Counted from the stretch's first letter, positions 22,571-32,499 are shown. The stretch is DNA of 64,000 nt from Pleurotus ostreatus/Saccharomyces cerevisiae fusant (GCA_024196135.1 JAMQCK010000006.1:1-64000); one strand, 5' to 3'. Made by a program: numbers and translations. Notes: a model not told the origin generated them from the sequence alone.

Positions 22571-22858
22571 GATGTCAATCAGCGCAATGTTAGCATATTG
22601 AGCTTTAGTGGCTCTAGCGTCCGACCTTCATGTTCATCGTTTTGGCTACCTTGAGTAGCCTCCTCGCCGCACAGCCAAATTCCTTCCATTGACCACATGG
22701 TAACGGCAGAGATGCAGTACTTCGGCCAACGCGCCGGAAATTGGCGCCATCCTCGCCATCCGGCGCGTGCGCGAGCAGTCTTGTGATACCAGCCGGACCG
22801 CTATCTCCAGCTCTCCCTTTCATGAAGGCCCGCATGATGCATCTTGACGCCATACTTC
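22571..22858. other. Spacer between tRNA-Gly and the Atg27-like gene
   Basis: No gene seen; presumably the 5' flank of the plus-strand gene at 22859. No clear TATA box. Confidence 0.4.
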
Positions 22859-24206
22859 ATGCTCTTCGCCGCCGTCCTTGTCGCGGTCCTCGTCGGTGGG
22901 AAGGATCGAGTTGTTCTCGCCGCCCCCAACCGCGGTGATCTCCCACCGGTCCGGACGTATCACGGCTTGTCCGATGCACCCATCCCCTTCAGCCCAAGTG
23001 CCAGATTCATTGGTTTCGATGCACCTCGAAGCGTACCACACACGACATCATCCTCAGCGGACTCCCCCAATCCCCTCCCCTGCGCCTTCACCATCGACTC
23101 CCCCGCGCCTCCTTTGCACTATGACCTCTGCCCCCTGCTCGGCGGCACGGACCCGCTAACGATCACATCGCACGAAGAGACGCCCCCGACGCATACAGAC
23201 TATACGTACACCGTGGGCCGCGGTGCGCCTGTGCAGCGCGATCGGACGATGCCCGACGAGCTGCAGTGCACGGAGGGGACTTGGGTGTGCTTGCAAGGTG
23301 CGTGCAGGTGTACTCACCTCGGTCTGCTACTCCCGGCTCACATTCCCCTCTCCTCGCACAGTAATCAACTCGCGTCCAAGCCACCCCTCCGAACCACCGC
23401 GCGTACTGCAAGTCGTCCCCGTAGCTGGCGAGCCGGGGCTACGCCCGACCGCCAAGCGCGTCCAGCGCAAGCTCAGAAACTCGGACACCGAAGTAGACGC
23501 CCTCCGCGTCGTCCTCCACGGCGGCAGCTACACCTCGCGCCCCCAGAAGGCCGTCTTCGACTTCATCTGCGCGGACAAGACTACACCGCCCACCCTCTCC
23601 TGGACGTTCAACGGCACGCATGCCTTCGAGTGGTCCTCCGAGCACGCCTGCGGGAAGGTCGTCGTTCCTGCCACTCCGCCTCCCTCTCCGTCGGATCCTC
23701 CTTCGCCCACGGGCCCCGGCGACGATGGGGACACCGAGAACCCACCCTCCGATCCCGAATCGCCTGATCAGGAGCACGGCGACATAACCGACCCCGCGCC
23801 CTCGCCAACGCACTCCCTCCTTCGCTTCGCCATCGTCGCCGGCCTTCTCTTCTTTGTCTACTACGCCGCGCGCACGCTCTTACCGCGCCTGCACAGCGCG
23901 ATGCTCCGAAGGAAGGCAAGGCGGACGCGCGGGAGCGGGGTGCTGCCCGCATCACGCTTCGCGGGGCTTGTGCCGGCGCAGTTTGTCCGGCGAGCGGGGT
24001 ACGAGCCGTTATTCGATGCGGGCGATCTGGAAGACGAAGAGAGGCGAAACAGCGACGACGCGGCGGATCTAGAAAGGAGATCGGGGCCGAGGGAAGGTGA
24101 CGACAGGAGATCAGGATTGAGGGCATACGGCGACTCATACCAGGACGAGGCGAGCCCGCTAAGCGCGACCTTTGCGGGGAGAGGGTCATATGGGGTGACA
24201 AGGTAG
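22859..24206 (+). CDS. Atg27-like type I membrane protein (autophagy-related)
   Basis: Two exons (22859-23297, 23362-24206; intron GTGCGT...CACAG) encode 427 residues. A hydrophobic N-terminus MLFAAVLVAVLVGG followed by AAP fits a signal peptide. The lumenal part contains CAFTIDSPAPPLHYDLCPLL, the hallmark of the Atg27/MRH-type fold, and paired cysteines (FDFICAD, EHACGKVV). A Pro/Ser/Asp-rich stalk precedes a single membrane span (LRFAIVAGLLFFVYYAA), then a basic stop-transfer and a long acidic/Arg-rich tail with GYEPLFD. Yeast Atg27 traffics membrane for autophagosome formation with Atg9; the role here follows from family only. The protein is longer than yeast Atg27, mainly in stalk and tail. 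The ATG at 22859 puts the signal sequence at residue 1. Confidence 0.8.
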
Positions 24207-24892
24207 GACCGAAGACTAGGCTTGAGTCAACACCTGCAGATTACGGCTTGGGATGCAAATCATGTTCTTCGATTCTATACCAAATTTGCGAACTGCGCCT
24301 CCCGCCATCTTCATATCTCCTCAGCGACGCCGGTATTCAGGTGCGTGCGTCTTTTACAGTGGCCACAACGACATCCGATGTGTTAATGAAGCCCGACTTT
24401 GCTCTTCCATTGTCCTCCCTTTGTCCTATAATCACCGCACCCTCGCCTTATCACATTCCATTCACCCTCGACGGCCATCGCCAGGGCGACGCGCACGTGC
24501 CCGCCTCATTCTCGTTCATTCCCGTTCATGACTGCCTCATTCTCGCCCGCGACTGCCTCATGCTCGCCCATGACAGCCCAAATCGGGCAGGTGTTGACAA
24601 AAGCCCGGACATAAGCCCTTTTATGGCCATGTTAGGACCTGCATGCGGCGATGTTCATGACACGCATGCGTTCTTTGTTGGGGTGGCCCCGGAGCCACAC
24701 ATATAAGACCGGGCCTGTGCATGTTCTGACCGTTCTCTTTCCCTCTCCCTCCTCTTGTCGTCTTCGGCCGCGTACGCATTGATCTCGGCGTGTTGTCCTC
24801 GCTTGGGCTTTCAACACGCGTTATTGTGTTCGACGTGCTATTGTTCTCTGCTCTCCCGCGCCGTCTAGCGTTCCGACCGCTATTGTTCCGCG
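24207..24892 (+). promoter_or_regulatory. Upstream region of the AT-hook-like gene, with TATA box
   Basis: A TATAAG element stands at 24702-24707, preceded by a GC-rich palindrome (GTGGCCCCGGAGCCAC, 24684-24699). Further upstream, 24505-24585 holds short imperfect repeats of CTCATTCTCGCCCGCGACTG type. The leader to the ATG at 24893 is pyrimidine-rich. Confidence 0.45.
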
Positions 24893-26058
24893 ATGTCGTC
24901 GAGCAGACTCTCTAAGTGCGTCGTCGTCGCGTCTTGTTTGATAGCAGGGCGCTTACCCATTTCCTAGGCGCGCGTCCCTACGGAACGCGTCGACCGCGCC
25001 GGACGCCGCCGACGCGCTCAAGGGCATCAAGAAGAACGCTAAGCGCAAGGGCCGCCCGCCCAAGGTCAAGGCGGCCACGGGTCCCCGCGTCCCCAACAAG
25101 AAGATCATCTCCGAGAAAGACAAGGCAGTCGTCGTCTCGCACATCAAGGCCAACGAGCCGCGCGACGCAGTCTACGCCGACGCGGCAATCGAGGGCGACC
25201 CTGAGGCCCAATATGGCGAGATCGGTTATCAGTGGTGGCTGGAGCCCGGGTCGACGACTGAGGAGGAAGACGAGTCTGAGGAAGATGAGCGGCCCAGGGG
25301 CCCCGACCTCGAGGAATGTCTTCAAGATCCAATGTGGTGTGCTGAGCCGTGTCATAATGGGTGCACCAACGGCGAGATATTCCGGGCGTTTAAGCAAGCG
25401 GTGCGTGGGCATGTTCCTCGATGTTGGCGATTGACTTAACATCGATTCTCAGTACATCAAATACGGTGCGACCTGGCCACCAGATTTCGAGCGCAAGCGC
25501 CCGAGGGTGCGCAGCCGGAAGGCAATCGCGAGACTGGAGGCGGAGTGGCAAGAAAGGGAGAAGATCGAGCAGGCGAAGCCTCGCAAGGCCAAGGGCGTGG
25601 CTGCCCAAGACAGCCTGGCGTCTTTCGTCAGCTACGACTCCTGCATGTCGCCGTCGGTCCCGGGGTCGACGTGCTCAGACCAGGAGCCCTCGAGCGACGC
25701 GGAGGAGTTCCTCAATGAGTACACTCTCAGCAACCGCCCAGTAAGGTGCTACTTCGAGGAGGAAGACGACGCGTGGGACGCCGAGGATGAGGCTCCGCAA
25801 GCAGGGCCGTCGCGTCCGCGCGGGCAGCGGATGCAAGAGGACGAAGACGAAGGCGACATGTCGGGGACCCTGTGCGAGGAAGACGTGATGATGGTCGACG
25901 CGGAAGAGGACGAGGACGAGACGATGGGCGATGACGAGAGCGAGAGCGATGAGGACGCTGACTACGTGGACACGAGCTACAAGGGCAAGGGAAAGCAGAG
26001 GGCGGAGCCTGTGCACCGCTTGCGAAACCACAAGGGTAAGGGCAAGGCGCGTCTCTAG
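24893..26058 (+). CDS. Acidic nuclear-type protein with AT-hook-like basic motif, function unknown
   Basis: Exons 24893-24915, 24968-25400 and 25453-26058 give 353 residues. The N-terminus is basic with KKNAKRKGRPPKVK, an AT-hook-like/NLS motif (GRP core). A middle region has YQWWLEPGS and a Cys/His-containing segment LQDPMWCAEPCHNGCTN. The second half alternates basic helix (RSRKAIARLEAEWQERE, probably a short coiled coil) with long acidic runs (EDEDETMGDDESESDED), and the tail is Lys/Gly-rich. The architecture suggests a chromatin or nucleolar protein; no catalytic domain is seen and I do not recognise the family. Splice sites are unambiguous, so the gene is likely real. The hairpin array starts 500 bp downstream on the same strand. 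Confidence 0.82.
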
Positions 26059-26558
26059 AGCATCAATCCATCGCCGGCACTGGTCCTCCTCTGCATTATA
26101 CTTGCAGTCTGCCTGCTCGCTTCCCTCGTCTCCACCGTCTTCCCTGAGTTCTGTGTATTTAATGTGCTCTGCGCTTCTTGGTTAAGTATGCTCTGATCTT
26201 GGTTTATGATGCACGCGACTGTAGTCTTGTATGCACTATGCACTAGATATGTGTCGTAACGCTTCCCTAATGACTATGCTGCTTGCTTTTCTGACCACCA
26301 GCGCGTTTCTGACCGTGCGACAAGTCACCCCTAAGCACTGTGGGTCCACTTTGATGGCATCCCGGCATATCCCGAAACCTGCTGATATGATCGCCCCCTG
26401 TTTCGTCTCTTGCGCTCTCACCGCGACCATGTCCTCGACTCCCCCGCCCCTTTTCGCTGCCACTCGACGGCACCCGCTTGACTTTTCTGGACGGCAGATT
26501 TCTGCAAACGCCTTGGTTCTCGAAAGGATGCACAAACGATGATGACTTTCGGTGCAAT
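26059..26558. other. 3' flank of the AT-hook-like gene
   Basis: No gene seen. AT content is higher than in the surroundings (for example 26145-26230), consistent with a 3' UTR and terminator region for the preceding gene. Confidence 0.4.
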
Positions 26559-26566
26559 GTGTGGCC

Positions 26567-26770
26567 CGGATCGCGGCGGTCGTCGTCAAAGGAGTCTTGC
26601 GCCGTGGTCACGACGGCGAGGTCCAACTCCTCGATGCCTGCGAAGGTCCAATCCCTTCGTTCCCTTGAAGGTCCGATCCCTTCATGGAGGAGGTCCTATC
26701 CCTCCACTACGCCGCTCTACCCCTATTGACGACGACGATCGAGGTGCCATCCCTCGACCGCGATCTCTGG
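26567..26770 (+). repeat. Hairpin module 1
   Basis: Five hairpins: 26617-26633 (CGAGG/CCTCG, loop TCCAACT), 26641-26659 (CGAAGG/CCTTCG, loop TCCAATC), 26666-26684 (TGAAGG/CCTTCA, loop TCCGATC), 26689-26705 (GGAGG/CCTCC, loop TCCTATC), 26739-26757 (TCGAGG/CCTCGA, loop TGCCATC). Ends GCGATCTCTGG. Confidence 0.75.
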
Positions 26771-26857
26771 ACCACGCAAGCACAACCATCGAGACACCCG
26801 CTTTACACGTTGCCATTCCCAGACGCACACAACGAGACGAACACGAGCTTAGGCAAG

Positions 26858-27022
26858 GCCGGATCCCGTGGCCACTGTCGCACGAGGGGGCTTCTTACCA
26901 CGTGTGGTGCGCCGAGGTTCTAGCCCTCGCGCGGAGGAGAGGTCTGATTCCTCTCCATCCACTGCGGTTACCGCCCCTCTCGACGACAGTGATTGAGGTG
27001 TATTCCTCGCTTGGGGTCTCTG
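26858..27022 (+). repeat. Hairpin module 2
   Basis: Opens GCCGGATCCCGTGG and CGCACGAGGGGGCTT. Hairpins: 26913-26929 (CGAGG/CCTCG, loop TTCTAGC), 26936-26956 (GGAGAGG/CCTCTCC, loop TCTGATT), 26995-27008 (GAGG/CCTC, loop TGTATT). Ends GGGGTCTCTGG. Confidence 0.75.
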
Positions 27023-27135
27023 GTCTTGCCTCTACGATTTTTATATGACCACGAAACGCGCGCACACGGAGCCACGATGCTCAACGAGACACACAAAAGC
27101 CACGATGCTTAACGAAGCGCCCACGCACACGGTAC

Positions 27136-27277
27136 GCCGGATTCCGTGGAGGACATCGCACGAGGGGGCTTGGTCAGCACGGTTCTTTTGAGGTCCGATC
27201 CCTCTGGCTGCCGTCTGATCGCCTGCCCTTATCGACGATGGACATTGAGGTACAAACCCTCGACACGGGATCTCTGG
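27136..27277 (+). repeat. Hairpin module 3
   Basis: Opens GCCGGATTCCGTGG and CGCACGAGGGGGCTT. Hairpins: 27190-27204 (GAGG/CCTC, loop TCCGATC), 27247-27261 (GAGG/CCTC, loop TACAAAC). Ends GGGATCTCTGG. Confidence 0.75.
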
Positions 27278-27433
27278 TTCATGTACCACTTTTTTTTTGG
27301 AAACGCCGTTGGTCTGGGAACTGGGTTCTGATCTTTTGGATGTTTTGACTTTGGATGATTTTGGATGGCCGTCACTGACGACATATTGGCAACGCGTACA
27401 CCGATCTACACCTGCACCAGCACTTTGCTACTT

Positions 27434-27571
27434 CCGGTCGGACCTCGTCGTTGTCTTCGCACGAGGTGTCGCCATGACCGGTCGGTGAGGGTATGAACCC
27501 TCGCACGACTCGTCATGTCGACCACCATCGGCGGCTGGCTTTGAGGTACCATCCCTCACGCGGGGTCTCTG
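27434..27571 (+). repeat. Hairpin module 4
   Basis: Contains CTTCGCACGAGG. Hairpins: 27487-27502 (GAGGG/CCCTC, loop TATGAA), 27542-27558 (TGAGG/CCTCA, loop TACCATC). Ends GGGGTCTCTG. Confidence 0.7.
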
Positions 27572-27703
27572 TAACGGACCCAGACGAACCAGACTTTTGC
27601 CTTTGCTTGATTATTGCCGTCGAAACACCCACAAACTTGCACATATCATTGCCCCACGCACATCATATCGTCCACACACAACGCACAACACATAAATGCT
27701 ATA

Positions 27704-27850
27704 CCGGATGTCCGGATCTCGTGCTCTGGTCGTCGTACGAGGGGCTCTGCTCGTCGCTGGCGACGTCGAGGTCCGACTCCTCGCGTCGCTTACGATGTTG
27801 GTCTCTATCGGCGGCGACCTCGAGGTATCATCCTCGGCCGGGATCTCTGG
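27704..27850 (+). repeat. Hairpin module 5
   Basis: Opens CCGGATGTCCGGATCTCGTG and GTCGTACGAGG. Hairpins: 27767-27783 (CGAGG/CCTCG, loop TCCGACT), 27821-27836 (CGAGG/CCTCG, loop TATCAT). Ends GGGATCTCTGG. Confidence 0.75.
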
Positions 27851-27962
27851 CGCATCTATCTATGCTCACGCACACGCTATACGTCGCACTGCACCTCCGT
27901 CACTGCCAGTCATCGTCATCGTCACTCGTACATCGTCTAAAGTCGAGTTCACACCTGCTTGT

Positions 27963-28148
27963 ACCGGATTCCGTGTCGGCCGTCGTACGAGGAGGCTCGC
28001 TGTGGGTGCGCGGCGCGTCGAGGTCCGAGCCCTCGCGCGTTGCTGGAGGCCGATCCCTTCTGCGCCGTTGGAGGTATTATCCCTCCCGCCCATAGCGACA
28101 AGCCTCTATCGGGCCCTCGAGGTGTACTCCTCGGCTCGGGATCTCTGG
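27963..28148 (+). repeat. Hairpin module 6
   Basis: Opens ACCGGATTCCGTG and GTCGTACGAGG. Hairpins: 28019-28035 (CGAGG/CCTCG, loop TCCGAGC), 28070-28086 (GGAGG/CCTCC, loop TATTATC), 28118-28133 (CGAGG/CCTCG, loop TGTACT); a degenerate one lies near 28045-28059. Ends GGGATCTCTGG. Confidence 0.75.
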
Positions 28149-28191
28149 TGCATCCGCCGTCGCATGCTGTCTTCGTCTGACCACGCTTTTC

Positions 28192-28398
28192 GTCACAGCT
28201 CTGCCGTTCGCGCACCTGTTTATCCGTCACAGCTCTGCACCTCCGCACCTGTTATCATCTTCACAGCTCTGCCGTGCGCGCACCTGTTCAACCCGTCACA
28301 GCTCTGCATGTCTGCACCTGTTTACCTCGTCACAGCTCTGCGTCTTCGCACCTGTCAACCTCTTCGCAGCTCTGCGTCTTCGCACCTGCTAATCTTCG
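28192..28398 (+). repeat. Minisatellite, 34-35 bp unit, six copies
   Basis: Units starting (G)TCACAGCTCTGC at 28192, 28226, 28260, 28295, 28329 and, with CGCAGCTCTGC, 28364. Each contains GCACCTG about 20 bp later. It sits between modules 6 and 7 of the hairpin array and breaks the 280-bp rhythm. Confidence 0.9.
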
Positions 28399-28399
28399 T

Positions 28400-28556
28400 G
28401 GCAGTCTCCTCGGTTAGGAGCTGTTTGTTTTGGCGGTCTCCACGGTTGGAGCCGTTCGTTCTTGGCAGTCTCCTCGGTCGGAGCTGTCCGTCATTCGCAG
28501 TCTTCTCGGTGAAGCTGCCTGTCCATTGTAGTCTCCTCGGTGGAGGTTACTGTCAC
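28400..28556 (+). repeat. Minisatellite of small hairpins, 31-33 bp unit, five copies
   Basis: Units at about 28400, 28432, 28464, 28497 and 28528 carry GCAGTCTCCTCGG followed by a matching GGAG. Stems are CTCC/GGAG in four copies and CTTC/GAAG in the fourth, a compensated double change, around a TCGGT-type loop. Confidence 0.85.
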
Positions 28557-28614
28557 TGCCGCTCAGTCGGTCGTCTTCGCTGTTGCAGAAGGCACAGTCG
28601 TCGTCCGCTCATGC

Positions 28615-28780
28615 AACGGATCCCGCGGCTGCTGTACGAGGGAGATGGGCGAGATGGGTGCGCGTCGAGGTCCAATCCCTTGCGTGCTTGCGAGGGTCCG
28701 ATCCCTTCGCCGTATTCATCTTGCGCTTCTTCCGTCGGCAGCAGCGCTCGAGGTGCCATCCCTCGACGTGGGGTCTCTGG
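28615..28780 (+). repeat. Hairpin module 7
   Basis: Opens ACGGATCCCGCGG and TGTACGAGG. Hairpins: 28666-28682 (CGAGG/CCTTG with one G-T pair, loop TCCAATC), 28690-28710 (GCGAGGG/CCTTCGC with one G-T pair, loop TCCGATC), 28748-28766 (TCGAGG/CCTCGA, loop TGCCATC). Ends GGGGTCTCTGG. Confidence 0.75.
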
Positions 28781-28892
28781 GGCATGAGTGGGCTCTTCGC
28801 AAAGGTTATTTGCCTTGCTGCTATACGCTTATATGATTTACGCGCATATGGGCTATGGAAATCTGCGTCGCCTAATGGGTTGGACAGAGTTC

Positions 28893-29043
28893 GCGGTGCT
28901 GGTTGTCGTTCGAGGAGGTCTGCGCGCTGCATAGAGGACCCACCCCTCGTGCGTGGAGGTCCGATCCCTCCGCGTCTGCAGCGCTCTATACCTCCATCGG
29001 CGACGACTTTCGAGGTGCCATCCCTCGACCGCGGGGTCCCTCG
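28893..29043 (+). repeat. Hairpin module 8
   Basis: The opening sequence is diverged (GTCGTTCGAGGAGG). Hairpins: 28934-28948 (GAGG/CCTC, loop ACCCACC, the only loop without the leading T), 28955-28971 (GGAGG/CCTCC, loop TCCGATC), 29010-29028 (TCGAGG/CCTCGA, loop TGCCATC). Ends GGGGTCCCTCG. Confidence 0.7.
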
Positions 29044-30465
29044 TCCTCTCCATGGGCAAACTTGTATATTTATGGTCGGACGCTGGGCGGGGTCTCCCGT
29101 ACGGCGTGGTCGCTCTGCGCGCTGGGTCTTGGACATGCACGGCGTACGAGGCTGGTGCGAGCTGGTTATCGGCGTCGGGGTACCTTTCCACTGCCGTTGG
29201 TGACTTCGTCGATGCCCTACGGTAGTCGTCGTCGCGTTCGGCAGGGAATGGCGAGGGGTCCGGGACCTCTAGCAAGCGGACGGCGGGCTAGCGCGTAGGC
29301 GCTGACGTCGAGACCTGCGCTTCCGGGCGCACATTGGTATGGCTTGCGTCGCTGGAAGCGGACGGCTAATGTCGTTCGCAGAGGGCGGCGCGCTCGCTTC
29401 GGCGATGGGAGTTTCTCGAGGATGTGGGATACCTTCGGGGGATGCTGATCATCGTTGGGCTTTGGGTCTTCGCGGAGGCGCAGTCGATGGGCCATGATAG
29501 TGCTCGCTCGACGCTGGCAGTGGTCAGTATTGGCTGCGTGCGCGGTGGTCGTTGATGCTTACTGTGGTCGTGGCCGTTGCCGATGTGGGATCCTATTCGT
29601 CTCGCTTGCCCGTTGCGCTTGCGCTCGGGCTCGCGGACGTCGTTCCTCCGGGGGCAAGATCCCAGGACGTCGAGCGTCGTGCTCGGCGTCCACCACGGTC
29701 CGCTCGTCGGGTTGTGGAGCGCAGCTTGCTCGTCAGGCTTGTGCTGTTCGTAACCTGCACGTCAGGCTTGCGATGTCCGCGACTTGCTCGTCAGGTCTAG
29801 GACGCGGCTCGACGTATCGTTTGGGGAGGCCGACGTCATCTGCGTTAGGCAACGACAGTAGGCTGACCTTGGCGGCGTCGATGTCGGCGACAAAAGGTGT
29901 TCTGCACCTTGTCGTCGTATCCGCATAATTTTTTGCACCCCCTCTTCCTTCTGGGAGATATTACGTGTCTGGCATATGAATCGGATGTATGGTAGATACT
30001 TTGCAGGCCCTCGTCGAGTGCCTTCCTTCTCAAATGTATGAATGAATATCACTAAATAAAAGCGTTTTACGGACGGTGGCAAGGAAGAAGGGGAGTAAGG
30101 GTCTTACAGAGGGAAAGAGATAGAAACTTCAGCTGGTCCTACTTACTGTACCAGCACGGTCATAGATTCCCGTAACGCGTAACGATGCACCAGGAGGGAA
30201 GCTAAAGGCGACATCGTAACGCGTACGTACAGTACAATCGAGGAGCCTGTTGCTTCAAGTTCTTTCATATCTCCAGCAACCTGTCACTGGCACGTACCAT
30301 GTCACGGTTCGACTTCGCGCGTTTCACTCTGACTTTCGTACTCCACTGATCATCCAGGCCAAAAAGAGGGCATCCCAAGTCTGGCGAACAAGTAGAAACG
30401 ATCCTGAGACTGAAGGCAAAAAGAACGACGGTGACGCAAAAAGCTTATCTTGCGTACTACATTAC
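29044..30465. other. Region between the hairpin array and the tRNA pair
   Basis: No gene recognised. GC-rich open frames at 29.2-29.9 kb lack splice structure. Short direct repeats of TTGCTCGTCAGGCTTG type occur at 29725-29800. The dispersed repeat copy 2 lies at about 29860-29960. The last 500 bases look like plain intergenic DNA. Confidence 0.35.
29855..29965 (-). repeat. Dispersed repeat, copy 2
   Basis: Inverted relative to 18000-18125. The shared core reads, on the minus strand, AAATTATGCGGATACGACG, preceded by a GAAGGAAGAGG run. See copy 1. Confidence 0.5.
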
Positions 30466-30537
30466 TTCGGATACGGGGAATCGAACCCCGAGCTGCCGCG
30501 TGAGAGGCGGCAATGTTAGCCGTTACACCATATCCGA
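30466..30537 (-). tRNA. tRNA-Glu (CTC)
   Basis: Complete intronless cloverleaf on the minus strand: acceptor TCGGATA/TATCCGA, D-arm with TGTAACGGCTAACA, anticodon stem GCCGC/GCGGC with loop CTCTCAC (anticodon CTC), T-arm CGGGGTTCGATTCCCCG. The sequence closely follows the eukaryotic tRNA-Glu consensus. Confidence 0.96.
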
Positions 30538-30953
30538 CTTGACAACAGCGCAGTTGAGAAGGGTGACAAGGATACTTAACAAAAGCCAAAAGTGGAACAG
30601 GATGCTTTAAAGTTTGGGCGCTTACGAAGTTGAGAAACGGCGCTGAACAAACAGACGTGAGAAGCAGATGGAGGATGCTTACTCTCAGGGCATAGTCCAT
30701 TGAGGTCAGCTTGTGCAATGTGCATGCAGCAGGAAACAAGTCAAGAGAGAGGGTAAACAGTGAATACGAGCGTGTTGCATGCATCTCCACCGGGCATTGT
30801 GTCGAGTAACACCGAGAAGGTGGTACATGCACCGGAGTATGAAGATCAGATATCATAACACAGTACTAAAAGCAACTTGAAGCGGCCAAGAGACGCAAAA
30901 ACGAGCTACTCAGGGGGTGAATGCAGACCAAAAACATGCCATACGTAGTTAAT

Positions 30954-31024
30954 TGCATTAAGGGGGAATCGAACCCCCGGCGGGTCGATGGCAACGACCC
31001 AGGTTACCACTACCCCATTAATGC
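30954..31024 (-). tRNA. tRNA-Gly (GCC), second copy
   Basis: Identical in all 71 bases to the gene at 22500-22570, same strand, with different flanks. Lies about 420 bp to the right of tRNA-Glu. Confidence 0.96.
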
Positions 31025-32499
31025 TTGAAAGATGTAGCAAGAGGAAGAATAGGCCGAATGAACAAGAAAGAGGGCATGAAGGGACAGAAGTACACCGGAT
31101 GGCGAGGAAATTTTCAAGACGAGGGAGGAGATGATGAAGATGCGGTGGACAACGAAACTCGGCGGGGGGAAGATCATGGACCGAGAGCAGCACGGAGAAT
31201 GGACTTGAGAGATTGAAGGTCTTCAAGTTCAAGCGTTCTGCGCTATCGATTCGTTTGCGGTAAGGGTTGCCACCAACGGTCGGAATTATGGTAAATAATA
31301 TATTCGCCGCACACAGGAGTAAGGCATAGATAGGTAGAGGTGACTGTAGAAACAATTAGTTAGAAATCCCAGAGAAAAACAGGATGAGGTGGATGAGTGA
31401 GGGAGTATCAGCATGGCTAGAGTTATATCACCGTACGCGACTCATTAAGAACGCAGCGGAAAGCACATAGTTGGCACCATGCATGGACGTGGAGGAACGG
31501 CGCTAAATCGAGGTAGTGGACGAAGATACTCACCTGCAAATAGCCAGAGATTGCTCGCGTTATTCATCGCTGAGGACCCGGTTTCTCACTGCAGTCTCGA
31601 GCCGCCCGATCGAACAGCACCGTCCGATCGCATGGCTTGCGGCGCCTTGTCGGGTTTTCTTGCCACGCTAGGAAGAAAGTACAAGGTTGCGCGCATGGTC
31701 GATAAAAGTCAGCGTCAAAAAACGCAGCGAAGACGAGATCGGGGACGTTCATGGCGAGCGTCCGCCAAGTCGTCTCTCACGATTGATGCCGCCGACCGAT
31801 AGGACGAGGACTATGGGTCTTATTCTGAGCCGGAAAGCATGCTTTGAGCGATGACCTGAGGGATAATGGTGGTCAGGAGCAAGACGCGTTCGCTGCTGAT
31901 CATGGCGTCAACCGGTGATCAGAAGGGACGGAGGTAGCGGACCGCCACCGCCGGGATCGACGCTCACGTGCGCTGGGCGCTTATGTCCGTCCGCTTCCTT
32001 CCCCACACCTTGGTCCTGACCGCCATGTTCTACATGCGAGCTCGACGTCGCTTCCGGTACAACACAGGCTTTTTCGCCTACTCACTTGCTCATTCAAACC
32101 TCTATGGGGACGACCGAGAATGCGCACAACATCGCCCCGATGCCGACGCGTCGAACCGACATGATCACGCCGCCTCCCCTCTCATCACGCGTCCTGCTTC
32201 TCTGTGCCTTCCGCATGACCAGACGGCGCGGGCCCCCCCCCCCCAGGCCCCCCACCATTCCCTCCCCGCGTGCTAAGTATGCCCGGGCAGCATGATTTCA
32301 CCGCCCGGAGAACCGGCCAGTCGCACAGCGTACATAAAGCGAGAGGTCATGAGGATGGCGCGAGCGCGACGCTGCTTCTTCACAGCTTGGGAGAGACGCG
32401 AGAACACGTTTCCCCTTTGCACGTCTTTCCCAGACGCGACTCATACCCTCGAACGGACGCGACTACCCCACGGACGCAACCACCACACTCGCATCCACC
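31025..32499. other. Intergenic region upstream of the PL26-like gene
   Basis: No gene supported. Open frames here overlap the tRNA or lack any splice or domain evidence. A C-run (32236-32250) lies about 250 bp before the lyase ATG. No clear TATA box was found within 100 bp of the start. Confidence 0.4.

Larger units (their letters stand above)
26567..29043 (+). repeat. Array of eight hairpin-rich modules, about 280-bp period
   Basis: Eight modules start at about 26567, 26858, 27136, 27434, 27704, 27963, 28615 and 28893. Each opens with CCGGAT(T/C)CCGTG-like sequence and (T/C)CG(C/T)ACGAGG, carries two to five short hairpins, and closes with GGG(A/G)TCTCTGG. Typical hairpins are GAGG-TCCGATC-CCTC; stems change in a compensated way (CGAAGG/CCTTCG, TGAAGG/CCTTCA, GGAGAGG/CCTCTCC) while the seven-base loop keeps T at position 1 and A at position 5. 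That pattern matches the tRNA T-loop motif on the plus strand. A 363-codon open frame crosses part of the array but is not conserved between modules. It looks like a structured noncoding RNA locus or a tandem structured DNA repeat. Confidence 0.8.

Noticed and set aside
27696..28787. A 363-codon plus-strand open frame across the hairpin modules
   Set aside because: Modules share hairpins and loop bases, not codons; spacing between hairpins varies by numbers not divisible by three, and the frame runs through two minisatellites.
26567..29043. Direct-repeat array considered as a CRISPR
   Set aside because: The genome is eukaryotic, repeats are imperfect hairpins at a 280-bp period with conserved spacers, and there are no cas genes.
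26567..29043. Hairpins considered as complete tRNA genes
   Set aside because: Only the T-arm-like part is present; no acceptor, D or anticodon arms can be folded around the hairpins.
30906..31355. A 149-codon minus-strand open frame
   Set aside because: It overlaps the whole tRNA-Gly gene at 30954-31024 and has no protein features.
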